A DNA stretch of 64,000 bases from Apostichopus japonicus (GCF_037975245.1 NC_092566.1:10045501-10109500), one strand, 5' to 3'; counted from the stretch's first letter, positions 44,681 through 58,900 are shown. The notes: a model not told the origin generated them from the sequence alone. Numbers and translations are program-made.

Positions 44681-47600
44681 CTTTATTTCATAAATTCAAA
44701 ATAACAAGAATTGTTGAAAACGATGGTTAAAATATCTTCTGAACATAATTGGTGAGGACTTCCAGATGGTGGACACACAAAGAAGAGGGTGTGCAAAACG
44801 CCTAGTAGGTAATCAGGTATTTACTGTTATATACAGTATGCAAATGATACCGATTGTCTATCATTTAAAGAACATCAGTCTGGGTTACAAAATATATATT
44901 GGGGCAAAAAACTGCTTACATTTTGGACAGAATTAATTGCTTGCAAGCTCCCATGCTCCAAATTATACTGCATTAAACTTTTAATTCACAGAGGGACAGT
45001 TCTTTGGGTAAAAAACTCTTGAATTATAATTAAATCACTCATCCAGGGTAAAATCTGTTGATGGTGGGACAAACAGTTAAATGCATGACCATTTTGTGTG
45101 TGTTTATTTTCTATCATACTTGGGGGGGGATACTTGAATGAGCTTAATCAAAGTGATATTGTGAATTTGTGAGTAAAAAAAAAAACTTTACCGAATACCT
45201 AGATACTTTACAGTAGACCTGTGTTTACACAACATTTCTTATACACATATCACATAGTACAGTAGGCCTACTACTAGAGGGGGGGGGGGGGAGGTGTATA
45301 CTAACGACTTTTAAATTAATGGTAGTAGTAAGCAGTTCCTTGAAATGAAATTGAGCTTGATCAAAGATTAATTATAAGAATGAAAACAAGATACCAAATA
45401 CACATACTTTACAGTAATTGTTACACAATATTTCTTGGATACATGTACTATATATATCACATTTACAGTACTGTAGTCAGCCTACTTTTACTAAATATCA
45501 CACGAATATATCCCATAGTACCCTAGAAGAACAATTTTCATAGCTATCTCAAAAACATGGTGAGAATTTGATCATTCCAACAGAATATCTTTGAAAGTCA
45601 CTTTAGAGTACAGTTTTGACAAAATATTCTCTGACAAAATGGGCTTTTCTCTTATATGATTTATATATAAATGGCGATTTATATGTTATGTATTGCGCCA
45701 TCTGGGTTTTTGGCACTAAAGTCTTACGGATCGACAGAGCTTTCATTCATAAACGGTTGATCATACATGAGAGAGATTACATTGACGCCCCACATTGTTA
45801 TACATGTATGGTTATCAGACATGACCACGAAACCCAGATTAATGACAATTCAAGCTGAGGGGGAGTTAATGAAAGTGTTCCTGATTTTACCACAGATTGA
45901 CATTTCAACAGGAATAATGGATACACAGCTCATTCACTGAGATTGCTTTTGCAGGCACAAAACTGCTACGTGAGGACTTGATTTGATTTTTATGACCGAT
46001 AATTATGAAAGAAATGAAAAACAACATCAAATCGAAGCTTTGTTTCTCTTTTGGTCATATTCATGTTCAAGAGTTTTAATGGAATCTCCCAAAACCAGTT
46101 TTGGTAAAATTTTGAACTTTTCCATGAAAGATGGTTTCAGTTTTATACGTTACTGTATCGAATAGTCACAGCTAATGTAATGTATGTGAATAAATGACAT
46201 AAAAACTGACTTCGCTGAATGTGGACGCTAACTTTTCGAAAATGTTAGCAAAAATGTTTGTGTTGCACATATGTAGATTTCCTTTTCTGCTCTCTCACCA
46301 AAATAGAATCAAAAGTTTAGCTCTAGGAGTAACGCTGCCACAAAATTGTTGATTATCTGCTCCAAAGGTATTTGGAGTACCGTCTCCTCAAAGTAAATTG
46401 GATCAAGTTCCAAACTTCAAACTTGGTCAATTAACCAAGTTTCATATAAAACGATTAAGTCTTAAATCTTTTATAACCATGAATAATGTATATGTCTCTA
46501 AATTCTGCAAGCAATTTACGTTTATATGTAATTAAGTTAAAATTTATCACATACTTGGAATGGCATGATTACTTTTGGGCACAGAGACAGGAGCCATTTA
46601 AGCAAGGAATGTCACTAAAATTAGTACAATTAAATTTACCACGCAATTTATTTTCCTTTAGTGACACAACAGATTTTTTTACTACCCCATAAATTATCAT
46701 TCCAAACACATACAGTTCATACTTACTCCTTCGTAACAAACACATGCCTTTCTTACCATACAAATTTTTTTTCAGTTAGTTACACAACAATTTTATTATC
46801 ATTCCAAATAATGTAATTGAACACTTTCATAGCTAACGTACAATGTGTCACCATCCGTCCAGCCTATAAATTTTCAAACAAATGCCTCAGCATCACCCAT
46901 CAAGTGATTGGTCTAAGTACCTTCTGAATGGAGATTCTTTGTTTATATAATTTAACTCCTGAAAGGGAGATTCAAAAGGCAGAGAAAGTGGGAGGTTTTT
47001 CTGGAAGTGGCCATTTAGTAAAAAGTTACCAATCATGTACACTTGTTACAGTAGGTTGATGGGAAAGTTCATGAGATAGCTAAACCTTAGTCATGAAATG
47101 TTACCATATATACTACTTTAAACTCCAGCTCTCTAACTAATGATAATCACATCTTTCCTTAGGTACCCTAACGGTTGATAAATACAAATTAACGAGGATC
47201 GAGAGAGGTAGCAGATTTCATTTAATCCTAACGCTAAGCTTCTAATGTATGACAAAAGGATTACAATGTAGTACAATGTATGTATGTACATACTACTCAA
47301 CTGGACCTACTGTACCATAAATGTTTGTTAATTGGCGTACGTAAGTTTGTATGAAGTAAGGATAACATTGGATCACAGATAAGATTTGACTTGATCAAGT
47401 CAACTTCAAACTCCCCTTATCTGCATGGTAACAGATACACATTATGATATAATGAGTACTTCTAGCTTAGTGTGGGATTACAGTATATCTTTTTCATTTC
47501 AGTAAGCTATGATCACTGTCAAAAAGAATTAAAAATATTCACAGATATTTATGCAAACAGTACTTGGGTATATATTTTATGACCATACAGTACATTATCC

Positions 47601-48082
47601 CATTGCTGTAGCTTCTCTTATGTTTCCAGATCATAGTCTGTTCAAAATTTATGAAAAAGGTGTAATTCAGTTACATCATTAATATTACTGTTTGCAATTA
47701 GTCAACATCTCACATGCCAGTGAGTGCGTACATCTTCCAGCTTAGGCTTTATTCCTTGGTAGAATAGAGCAACAAATAACCAAAGTAAAACTTATACAGT
47801 CTGTAGATGAAAAGTACTGAAACATTTATCCAGTTAGTTCTGTTATATAGGTATTGTGGTAAATTTGGTAAATTTATAGCCGGTAACTGGGGAAAAAGGA
47901 TCATCTATAGGTAAGCTACAAATTAGTACATAGGTGATAGGAACATAGGTATAAGATGCACTAAAAATGTAGGTCTAGGTTTACAATGTAAGTGTATGTA
48001 CTGTACCTACTGTACTATAGGTGATAATAGCCTATCAGGTATCTAGGCAACACTATAGTAAGGTAAGAGGCCTTATAATTAC
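44681..48082 (-). other. Paladin intron 1 (5' part), noncoding
   Basis: Immediately downstream of the coding exon 1 donor on the minus strand. A diverged two-copy repeat of about 200 bases (GGGGG, GAGCTTGATCAAAG, ATACTTTACAGTA, ACACAATATTTCTT) covers about 45120-45490. The word TACAGTA/TACTGTA is unusually frequent from here to about 50 kb. Confidence 0.55.
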
Positions 48083-48361
48083 CTGAATAAGGTGATGAAC
48101 CAGCATGCCATCAGCAATGCAGCCCTTCAGACCTTGGTCTTTCTCGGTTAACATCGTACATTGATATTCTTCGAAACAATCTTTGGTTATGATTATTGGT
48201 GCTATGTCATTGCTTATTACATTTTGTCCTTTCCACCTATCCATACTTAAAGCTGTTTTCTGGTACCGATCCTCCGAGTTATGTCTGAGTGTATTTCGTT
48301 GGTTGTTGACTAGCTCCGGCGAAGGGGATCTTGACGAAGAACTGCTGGCTCCCGTTCCCAT
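48083..48361 (-). CDS. PALD1: Paladin (PALD1-like), coding exon 1
   Basis: Begins MGTGASSSSSRSPSPEL and runs 93 codons to HHLIQ before the donor GTAATT; the joint to coding exon 2 is phase 0. The Gly2/Ser6 pattern is an N-myristoylation signal, and vertebrate paladin starts with a similar MGTTAS. After a Ser-rich, poorly ordered stretch comes NDIAPIIITKDCFEEYQ, which parallels the vertebrate NKVAPVVITYNCKEEFQ block. I chose the ATG at 48361 over the in-frame one at 48376 because it creates the myristoylation site. A pyrimidine-rich acceptor (ACCACCACAG, exon from 48390, or TTTTTCAG, exon from 48381) lies just upstream, so untranslated 5' exon(s) and the promoter are further right. The protein is expected at membranes through its lipid anchor. 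Confidence 0.92.
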
Positions 48362-48390
48362 ATTGAGGCAATTCATGGAGCCTGAAAAAT

Positions 48391-51300
48391 CTGTGGTGGT
48401 GAAGAACCAAACAAGATAAAAAAAAATTTTTAAAAATAAAAACTAAGTCTATGTAGTTGAAACTATATCTAGCTTTTGTTTATTTTTAAAAATAACAAAA
48501 TGTAACCGTAAAGCTTCCATTTCATACACGATCAGTGAAACATGAGTTAAGAACCTCATATTCAACATAAAACAGAGTAGAAAATTTATGTACTGTTGAG
48601 AGTGGCACCAAAGTAAATAAAAAATTACACAAATTATACTTTGTAACGCATCCATGGCTACTTAACACAGACGGTAAAAAACAAGGTTTATTATTAATGC
48701 ACGCTAAAATGATTTTTACAAATTTATTACAGTGTAGACAATATGGTAAACATTGATTCACTATATAATTATGCACACAAATTGATTTAAAAGAAAATTA
48801 CAATTCATGTTGATGGCTTGTTTGTTTATTCCTATGGTGAGAACTAACAGTTAAAGTGTCTAAAGGTTAAGCAAGGTGCCACTTACTAAAATACTATTAA
48901 CTTACTATGAATACTATGAATCAGTATGATCACATCAAGCTCAAAAAATCTGTGATATTTTGCAAAATTGGTCTAGACAGACAAAGATAAAGTCAAATAT
49001 ACTTCAGGAAAATTGACAAAGCCAAACATTCTTCTTACAATTCTATAAACCAAATGAGCCCAATTAGGCACAGGCCCATAATCAGTGAAAGAGGGGTGCC
49101 AGGGGTAGACATGCACACCTTCCCCAATTTTTAAAGGTCCATATTGTCCCGGGTAGAGAATGGTTTGTCGTGCCACAGTGGACATAAACGTTAACTACTT
49201 ATGTCAAATTTCACCCAGAAAATGGATATAATTGGAGAATGTGGAACACCATTTTGCATAGATAAGCACCCTTATATACAAATATAGACCCCCTATCCTC
49301 TAAGACTATGTTCAATTTAAAGGTCCACACTTCAGTAACTGTCCCACTCCATAAAACAAATTCCTAAGTACAGTATATACTGTACATGTGCAGGCTGCAC
49401 ATTTTTGTGAACGGTACTGCATCCACCATGTGAGGTAACCCTGCATTATCATGCAATTTTTTCAAGGTAGAATGCAGGTTAATCTAACCAAAGAAGGAGG
49501 GTCAGAACAGGTTAGGTCACCAACCTAGTGCCTACTGTAGCTTGTGGTAATCAACAACCACATGTGTGCCATTGTTGTCACAAATTTTCTGGACAACCAT
49601 CGCCATGTTAAAACTTAAAGAATAAGGTGCCAGGCTTGTTACCATGGAAGCATATACTGACAGCTTGCAGAAATTCCAAATCTAATTATGCCTTGTTATG
49701 TAAACATTGTTAAAGCATTTGCCTAGAGGGTGAGTATAAGTAGATAACCATGAAACAGTTTTTATTTGACTGTAATACAAGGTAATGCTAGGGTGAGAAA
49801 CTGAGAACACTTCGATGGTAATTTTTTTTTTCTTGTCAAGGTTTACCAATTATTATCTGAAGGAGAACAAGCTGTTACAACCTAATGTATCTTAGTTGAG
49901 GACTTCCTTTCACTTGTGTGTAAATATTGTTTTGACAGATATAAATATAGCTACTGTACATGAAAATGGTTCCATGCAGAGTTGAAATTGAAAGTGTCAA
50001 TGAATCATAGGCCTTCACTGTAAATACAATAATAGTTACTAAACTTAAGAAACTGCCTTAGAGAAAGCATTCCTCATTATTTCTTAAATATTATGAACAC
50101 CCTTGTCAGAACTACCTGCATGTGAATGTCCTGAGTGATATTTCATTAATATAAAAATCTTTTTCATATCACCCATGCCAGATGCTCATGCCAGACAATT
50201 TGATAATTGGTAAAGCTGAGAAAACATTTCGTAGAAATCACACACCTACGGTAAAGACAACATAGGCCGAATAATATGGTAAATAATGTAACATTACCCC
50301 GAGTGCTATAAAAGCATATATACTAGTATTATGTCCTTCTGTGAGCAAAAAACAGTAGGGCCTAGGCCTAACGTCCAGGCTAGGTCAGTAAATCTGTGTC
50401 AGAAAGGTCTCTATTGACAAAGCCTAAAACAAAAGCAAAGTTCAACAAGCTTATTTCCATATTCAGTAACATTCTTCCGTTATCTCCAACCTGACGGTAA
50501 GAAACAGAGAAGCCATGTTTGCTGAAACGACTGTCAAATTACCGTAATTCGCGCGATTTAGTAATCTAACCTTCGCATTCCTTGTAAGGAAGACCTACAC
50601 CGGTCTTACGGAGGTCTACACAATGATATTTGATAGAAGATAATTAGTTCCGATTATGTAGGCAATAATCTTACGTTTGTCCTCAAACTGGATGGCAAAA
50701 TCCACAGCACCAAGACCTTTGATCAGAAGAATTCAAACTGAAAATTCCCAAAAAAATATCGCACAAAAATGACTGGTTTCCCTTTCTTCAATTAGAAACA
50801 GGGTACCGGAAGGTTTAGTTTCCTTGTTGGTGTTGAGATGTTGGCTACTCGCGTGCGCACAGCTGATGTTGTTTTGGTTAGTAATGAGATGTGTGGTGTG
50901 TGGTACGGAGTGTGCAATGAAAGCGAGAAAACGGAGGAAGATAACATTACAAAATAGGGGTAGCATTATTCATACGTAGCTTATCAGAAACACATTCAGT
51001 GGTACTTACGAAACAAAACTAGGATCAAATTTATTTACATGTTTAATAAAAACATTTCAATTGACGCTGTAGCAATCCCGTTGAACATGTGTAGAAATTT
51101 AACTTATGTTTTCTTTTTTTACTCGGATCATAGTACACCTCTACAAAACGAAGGAATCAGAGATGCCTGAGATTTTCAGCTTTGTTCCAGCTTCATGAAA
51201 AGTAAAGATAGAATCAAGTGCGAAAATCAAACAGGTGAAAAAATACATACATACACATTTACAATTGTGACTCCCCCCTCACACCCCTCCCCTCCCCCTC

Positions 51301-51523
51301 CCTCGTTCTCTTTCCTGTACAGAGACAACTCCTGTTCCGAAAGGTATCCAACCATAGCTTGTAGGTCGATTTTGCGATACGAGGAAGGTGGTATGGGAGA
51401 TGGGAAGTTGGAGGTGAAGCACAACTGACTTAGACAGCTGGCGTTCACAATGGTTAGCTTTTTTTCCCGCAATCCTCTCCATCGTCAGGCGGGGAAAACG
51501 GTTCAGCCGGAAGAATTAGACCT
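48391..51523 (-). other. 5' region of paladin, untranslated exon(s) not located
   Basis: This should contain a 5' UTR intron, at least one untranslated exon and the promoter of paladin. None could be fixed from sequence. Nothing resembling a protein-coding exon was seen. A polypyrimidine tract lies at about 51268-51310. Confidence 0.45.
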
Positions 51524-51530
51524 AATTTAT

Positions 51531-51765
51531 GTATGTATATTAGATCCTCCTGCAAGCAGAAACTCGCGAAGAAGCCTCATTGGCTTATCAAAGCCGCAAG
51601 CTGACCGAAGTCAGTCTCTCACATTCATATTTAACGTCCATGATTATGAATTGTTAATTGTCAACAACTCTGTAACTGGACGACATACATTAATCTGGGA
51701 GTGACTCGAACCGGGGACCTTATGATTGAAAGGCGACGGCGTTAACCACTGAGCTAACACTCCAC
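51531..51765 (-). mobile_element. tRNA-derived SINE with 7-bp target duplication
   Basis: Full-length reverse copy of the SINE at 13432-13671. The head CACTCC/GGAGTG acceptor pairing and A box (GAGCTAACACTCC complement) lie at its right end, and the tail TAGATCCTCCTGCAAGCAG at its left. AATTTAT flanks it at 51524-51530 and 51766-51772. Confidence 0.9.
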
Positions 51766-51772
51766 AATTTAT

Positions 51773-53963
51773 AGTAAAAATATACCCCGGAAGGCCCACT
51801 TGACGTCTACGAACGTCTAATGTTTCTCCACCACCGATTCCGCTATACATTACAATCAGCTTCAACAACCACAGGGCCCCTCTACCTTTGTAATTCGGTG
51901 CAAGCCACTAAAGTGTATAAGCTATGACCAAGTAAGTGTTGAGGTGAACTGTTACATTATCCAAGAGGGGATAGGTCGATTTCCATTTATTTAAAACAGT
52001 AGGCCTAAAACATATCATTACACTGCCAACAATAAATTTAAGTGGGCATAACCAGCTTCCAAAAAGAAGGAGGGGCAGAAAGTCTGGGTATCCCCCCCCC
52101 CCCCACCGACCAATAGCCATTTTATTATTGTATGTGCCAAAATTGCGATTTAAGTTGACACTTTTATAGCAGTCTTGTAACTTCTTTAACGTATGTTATT
52201 CAATATTTTAATACTTTGCAAATACAATTCCGAATTTGGTTATGAAATAACCCTCTCACACTTTTGGCAACGATCATGTGTAGCAATTTGTTACCCTTCT
52301 AGGGTAATCGTGTTATACACCTCACGATAATCACACAGTCACAGGAAGTTGATGCAAGGGGACTGAGGCTGAGGACGGATCAGTCGTTTGGTTTCTCGTG
52401 CCCTGGTTCTTTCCTGGGAGACGTTTCTTGAAAAGTATCTCACAATCTTTTTAAAACGTATGGCTAAGTAGGGAACTGCGACAAACTAAATTCGCATATT
52501 TATATAATTTAATATTCATCTAATTTCAATATTAACTGATGACATAACTCAGAATGAATTGCCATATATCAATTAACTAAATATACATAGGCTAAAGCAT
52601 ATATACGAAAAGAAGGACATTTAAAAACTCATAATCACTGATCTAAAGTAGTCGGTAATTTAATAGGGAGTTTTTGACAACTATACCGTACGTCTTAACT
52701 CGAATATTTATTTTTCAGACGGAAAACAAAATTATGCAAATTTAGTTTTAAGTATGTATATTGAACTATAAATTTATATATGTTAACAGTTTTTAATTAC
52801 GTATTAAGTTGGTCGATATTTTGTGATATGTAGTTTATATTGCATATAAATATCAGTTTCTGTAAGAAATACTCTGTGGCTAAACTATTTGAACTCTGAG
52901 GAGAAAAAGCGAATTTTAGGTTTCACATCTCAAGAGAAAAACCCATATATCTGATACGGTCATGAAACAATAACACCTAAAAGTAGATTTAAAAGCAAAT
53001 TTATTTGTCTTCTCCGTCATGAAAAAGGTTTAGATTCACATTGATGGATCATGTCCAATTCGTCCCCGGTTGGTTTTATTTTGGACTATATCATTCGATA
53101 ATAGGTTTGCGTCGAATTTAACGATGGTAGAAGGTTTGCATAGGTTTAATAATAATATAAATAATATCACTATATATTAACACAGGTTAACAATGTGCAG
53201 TGTCTTTCTCAAAATAATTTGAGAAAATCAAAACAGCGACTGCTCTAGCTTGTACATAAATGCAAAATAAATCCTACTTAATAGTGGAATATATTGCAGA
53301 AAAAAATTCACTTCATAATAAACGAGGATTACAATACCAACAAGACTACACATAGTAAAAGGAAAATCGATAAAGTGGTGGCGCTCGTCTGTCTTGGATG
53401 GAGCTCGTACGTTTGTGGCTATAGTCCAAGTTACACCTAATTCAATTTGTCGTAATGATATGTATAAACTGAGTCATTTCCAGGAAGCCAGAGAGTAAAG
53501 TTTGTGGTTTCCTTCTTAATTACTGTGTAAATTAATAAAATATAGAAGTCATGAAAATTCTGTCAAATTATTTGAGAAGCGAAGGTGAGCGACCGTTCGC
53601 CACCCTCTTGTTACTTAAATTCCTAGTAATCATATTAGCGGGATAAATTGTAACGCTTCCTGCAAGGTATCAAGTTTTCTTTTACCTCTGTGTATAGTTT
53701 TGAATTTGGCCATTTTTTGCAGTGGATTGCATTAACTGAGCCCGAGCCATGCATGCTGAAGACTATATATGAGAGGATGGTTGTAGGCCCGTAATAAAGT
53801 ATATTATGCTGTATGGCGGTAGTGAAAGGTTGAAAGACCTCTGCTATAGTGAATAGCACTGAATCTTTATTTCGTATCTCCTTTATCTTCGCTTTTTTTT
53901 TTCATTTTTTAAGCATCTTTTGCTCATCCATTCAAGTGTATCGAGCACTAACAGGTTTTCCCT
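51773..53963. other. Intergenic, no gene seen
   Basis: AT-rich DNA between paladin and the KAT6-like gene. A C13-type run lies at about 52091-52104. No supported exon or element. Confidence 0.45.
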
Positions 53964-53971
53964 AGCACAAG

Positions 53972-54370
53972 CAGTGGCGGAGCGTCCATACAGTCAGAGG
54001 GGGCCGATGCCCCCCCCCCCCCCGACGGACTCAAATGGACTACTGGCGCCCTTTTCAGCTAGTTAACACTTTTTACTTATTCGCGATTATTGACTTTTTT
54101 TTATTGCGCTCTCAAATACCTATTGACATTTGTCACATTTTGATGGTGTAATTTTCTGACAAAATGGCGATGACACCTATTTATTCTTCGTTTATCTGCA
54201 AATTAGCAAGGCCCGGAAAGGGTCATTTCCAGCGATCTAGAGAGTATCTTTACTCAAAAAATTCTGTACGCTCCGCGCCAACCTGTGGTGGCGCTCCGCT
54301 TAGATAGTGTCGGAAGCGCCCCTACAGACCATTCTCGCCCCCCTGACCAATTCCCCTAGCACCGCCACTG
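53972..54370. mobile_element. hAT-type MITE, copy B, with 8-bp target duplication
   Basis: A 399-base element, termini CAGTGGCGGAGC and CACCGCCACTG. The target duplication AGCACAAG is perfect at 53964-53971 and 54371-54378. Eight-base duplications and CAG(T/G)GGCG-type ends are the hallmark of the hAT superfamily. About 40 bases longer than copy A, mainly near the left end and by ATTTTCTGACAAAATGG in the middle. Confidence 0.92.
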
Positions 54371-54378
54371 AGCACAAG

Positions 54379-55829
54379 GAACATTCGGCCAAATCCTCAG
54401 TTATGCATTAGTTGCAGAATGACAAACCGGTTACAATTGAACTTTTTGCCGCATAAAGACGAATGAATTATTCATCTAACTTAAAGGGGGGATGTTTAAT
54501 CAAATTTCTGAAAAATGCGGAAAAATGATTTTATGGAATGGTATAATTTCTACTATTTGCAATAAATTGTTGAACTGACCGACGCAAAGAGTCATCAGTT
54601 GACCGTTTTTCAAGTGAATGCGAAGTTATCAAATGTCTTCATGAACTTTGAGGTACATTTTGCAGGAAATGGTTGAAATGCGAAGCACATGCCAGGTGTG
54701 CAAGTCGATATTAAACGTTGCGACTTGATTTTCCTTTTTATTATGAACTACGTTGGTGATATGCAATTTGCGATAAAATGAGACAACTTAATTAAGATCC
54801 CTGTAAGACTTTTGAGACCAGTCTTGTTTTTGTTTTAAATAAAGATAATCATACTGTCACCATAAATTATTTCAGACAGTTCAGAAAAGTGTTGTGTACA
54901 AAAATCTTGTCCAAAATATGTGTAAGTTGGTATGTCCATTTTTCACAAATAATAATAACAATAATAATAACAACGATATAATCAGCCGTTATTATTACCA
55001 CGCTTAAGCGACCACAAATGTGGGGAACCCGCAAGGGCTTATGGATTACAACTTACAGGTCGGGTGGCTTCCAATTCAACATTTTTTTTTAAAACTCAAG
55101 TTTGGAATCTTTTCAATTTCGAATGTCATTTCAGATGGGAAAATCGTAGATTGCCCTTGGATGAAAACCCATCTTACCACTATGACTTGGCCGGGTATCA
55201 AACCCAGAACCTCCCGATTGCTAATCCTCATTGCTTCAAATGCCACCGCATTCATCCACTCGTCCAAAACACCATCTCAAATTGGACCGATTGTATAGTG
55301 TATGTGAAATAATGTGATAGACATTTCTACAGGACGACCAGTTGGTTATTTCGTTCGTAGTGGGGAAGTGGTGAGGGTAAAAATCCATCCCTTCATCTAT
55401 ATCCATTGCTTTCGACATCAGTTCTATTTTGCGTATGTTAATCACATATTTTTGTTGGCTCGAGTAATCTTTATCATCTCTCAACTTTTCTTTTCCTTCT
55501 TATATTAGATTTTCATATTTGTACACTGTCTTTGTTGAAGCTAAATCTTCTGCGGAAAAAAGAACATTAAAAAACTTTGTTTTGAATTTTCTTTTGCTTT
55601 CTTCACAGTTTCAATAATCGTGGAAAAAATTGTAATGAGCAAATAATGGCACTGTTGGGATTGCTCATTGGCGTACTTTCCCCTCCACCCCCCACCCACC
55701 CACTGCATCACTTCAATCTTATTACTTGACTTCCCCTCCCCACCCCCCACCCACCCCCATTTTTTTTTGGTTGAAAAGAACGAATGTATGTTGGTCAAAG
55801 GCATTTTTATTATTCTCTTTTATGTATTA
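54379..55829. other. Intergenic, no gene seen
   Basis: AT-rich with an (AAT)n-like patch near 54950 and C-rich tracts at about 55681-55700 and 55732-55760. A block at 55150-55230 (ACCCATCTTACCACTATGAC, CCGGGTATCAAACCCAG) has a faint tRNA-box look on the minus strand but no pairing stem. Confidence 0.4.
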
Positions 55830-55958
55830 CACACTTTGGTGTGTATGTAGGAGTGACAAGTTACCAATGACCAGGGTTAAGTTGTTAAGTCGTGTGCACA
55901 CTTTGGTGTGTAGGTGTGACAAGTTACCAATGACCAGGGTTAAGTTGTACAGTCGTGT
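55830..55958. repeat. Two-copy tandem repeat, period 67 bp
   Basis: CACACTTTGGTGTGTA starts at 55830 and 55897, and both copies continue TGACAAGTTACCAATGACCA and GGGTTAAGTTGT. They differ by a short indel and a few substitutions. CACAC…GTGTG makes a small hairpin in each. Confidence 0.9.
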
Positions 55959-58900
55959 GAGAGGGCCTTGGCCCTGAACAAGACTGTTAACCTAAATAAT
56001 AATAATATTCAGCCTCCAGTGTATCTACAGAAGCAAAGTCGAGAAGACATTAAAACTGACACAAGAAAAGGCACAAACAACATTTTACAATTTAAACTTT
56101 TAATGATTCTTGTCACTTGCTACTTGTAATTGCCTTTCAAAATTCTACAGAAATTGTCAACATGAAATTAAAACAAAAACACGCTATATACAGGTTCCAA
56201 TGTGTTTACAACAATTTTCAAAAACAGAAAGGAAAAAATGGGAAAAAAACCAGCACAACTCTGAAGAAATAAACAAAAGTAACTTAAAAAAAAAATAGTG
56301 AAATAAAAAATACACTGTCTTTATAACCATTTCTATGGTTCTCTTTATCATCAAAAAAAAAAGACAATGCATATTCATAAGTTTACAAAATAAGACAAAT
56401 AAATATTCATTAGTTTGTAATAAAACTGAATATTCATTGTGTTTGATATATTGTCAGCTCAGGAATATTCAAGTACTTGCGGAAAGAAAAAAAAAATAAC
56501 AATAATAAAAATAATATCAAGAGAGATAACAAGAACAATGAATATTTATCAGTCCACAAGAAATGACAACATTAAAAAGATAAACAAGTAGCATAAATGA
56601 CTTACATTCTTTTAATTAAAATATTTTACTTCAAAGATGGATTAATCACACTAATTTGAATATCGTCCTGGGAGCCAGAAAAGAAATCATTGGCTAAGGC
56701 AAAACAGGCTATAAAAGTTGAGCCAACAGATAATAGCTAGTATATACAGCTTTTAAACTCTTAGCTGTCTCGCTTTCAAATAGTTTTTAAGGACAGCACA
56801 AAGGTCTTTATTATCATATAAGGAATAAAACACACTTTTACTGGACAGTCATTATTCATTTGATGATAATGTCTTTAGGACTTGGATTGCTCTGCTCAGC
56901 CCATTAAGGTTAAACAAGATTTCTGGTTGTGGTATCAACAGTCACATGATACCCTGCCCCCATTATGGAAGGTTGCAGTGATAACCTGCGATTCCTTGAA
57001 GAGTAGATAACACAAACACATCGCTATACCTTTCCATTTGATAGATATATCCGACCATGCCAGGTGTAGCAGAGTGCAATTGTTGTGCGCAGACATGTGA
57101 GTATTGGAGATGTTGCTCAAGTGCTACAATTGCAATCAAAAATCCTAGCTGAGCACCCGAAAATGACCTGCCAGAGGTTGTGAGGTGGACAGTTTCCAAA
57201 TACCAGCAAAGGGGAGGGAAACGTAAAATTTCAAATGATTTGATAACGTCCCCAAACCCCCTTCCCACTATCCACCCGTGGGACATTGGAAATGGAATTC
57301 AAATACTGAAATTTTGCCCAAAAAACAACAAGAAATGATATAGAAGATGACTTGTTGAACAAGAAAAACATTTTCATCCTGTGTTCAAATATACTAAATT
57401 AACTGTTACCTATTTGTCCAATGTGTATCTTGATTTCTAACAAACTGTTTCAGACAAACTTTATTTGCCTAATAGTTACCTCTTGTAATATCGTTATGCA
57501 AAGCCCCAAGGGGTCAGTCTTGAGAAAAACTACTCTTGTGAAAAGGGTGAAGCACAAAGAACTACTGCTTACTTTATGGACAACAAGAGGAGCACATCTC
57601 TTGACCATTCTATCACTGAGCTTGTTGATAGTATCCATAACCACTTCAACCCATGGATTGTGATCTCTCTGATTGACACGTGTGTCAAGAAAACTGTTCA
57701 TAGCATCCAATGAAATCGTAACTACAGAAATAAACTTTTACTCTCTCGTAACATTCTTAAAACTCTCTATTGCTCTGAGCAAAGAGCTTTGGTTTAATTA
57801 ATGACAATTTCCAAATTGAGCAAAATAAACAAACACAAAAATAAACACTTTTTTTTTAAAAGGGTTCAACCATGTTAACTTGTAAGTGAATGGACGTGAA
57901 GTAGTGTGATATATAGGACAGGCTTAGCTTAATGCAAAAATTAATATTGTAGATTATCCAGGAACCTTATCAAAATGTAAAGAGGATGGCCACAAGTGGC
58001 ATCTAGGACGATATATATATATATACAGTTGAAATCTACCGCCCCAGTATATTCACTCTCCCATTGTATTCTCTCTGTACCAAAAAACAAAACAAAAAAC
58101 ACCCAAACACTTTCAGAATACTATTAAACAGATTCCTGAACACACAAGTTTGTAGAAACAAAAAACATATTTTGCTTTTTTCCATTTTGAAATTGTTCTT
58201 TTACTCTTTCTTTCACTTTCTCATCAAAAGAAACACATCCTTGACAACTCCAGACAGTCAAGTTTTTTTTTCTTCTTATTCTTCTCGTTCTCATATCAAA
58301 CAGTTGGTATATTTAAAGCATTTAATTATCATTTTTTGTTGTTTTTTTATCATTTATGACACACCCAGATAAAGATAGAGATCTCTGAATATAGAATTCA
58401 TTCCATTTACAAAGTATGTACATTAATATTTACAAAAGATTCTCACTTCGTTCAGACAAAAAAAAATGTCTGGACATCTCTGACTACTTTTCCTATTCCA
58501 CATTCCCATTTTCACTCGCTTGGAACCGTTGTTAAAGTTTTGAACCATATCATATACATATCAACCATTTTTATTTAAACTATTATTAAATAATCATTTT
58601 TTTGTTGTTAATAATAAGTTAAGTCCAATAGTCTGCCAAGAAGATTTTAAATACATACACAAACCACTTGTATACAAACTTTTGTGCAAAGGGCATCTAC
58701 CTTTGGTCAACTCGAGAGAAAAAAAACTACCACGACGAATTCTTGCTACCAACGACAAGAGGCTGGTAAGATGTATGACAAATATCTTGGCATATTGCTA
58801 GTATAAAACACAAAAAAAGGTTGAAGCAAGCTACTTTATTAACTTCATGAATATTAATGAACTCTTCAATGGTGATCGATGAATAATGCTCTGAATATTG

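Noticed and set aside
55150-55230. Another tRNA-derived SINE head
   Set aside because: Only a weak B-box-like GGTATCAAACCC; no A box at the right distance and no pairing arms.
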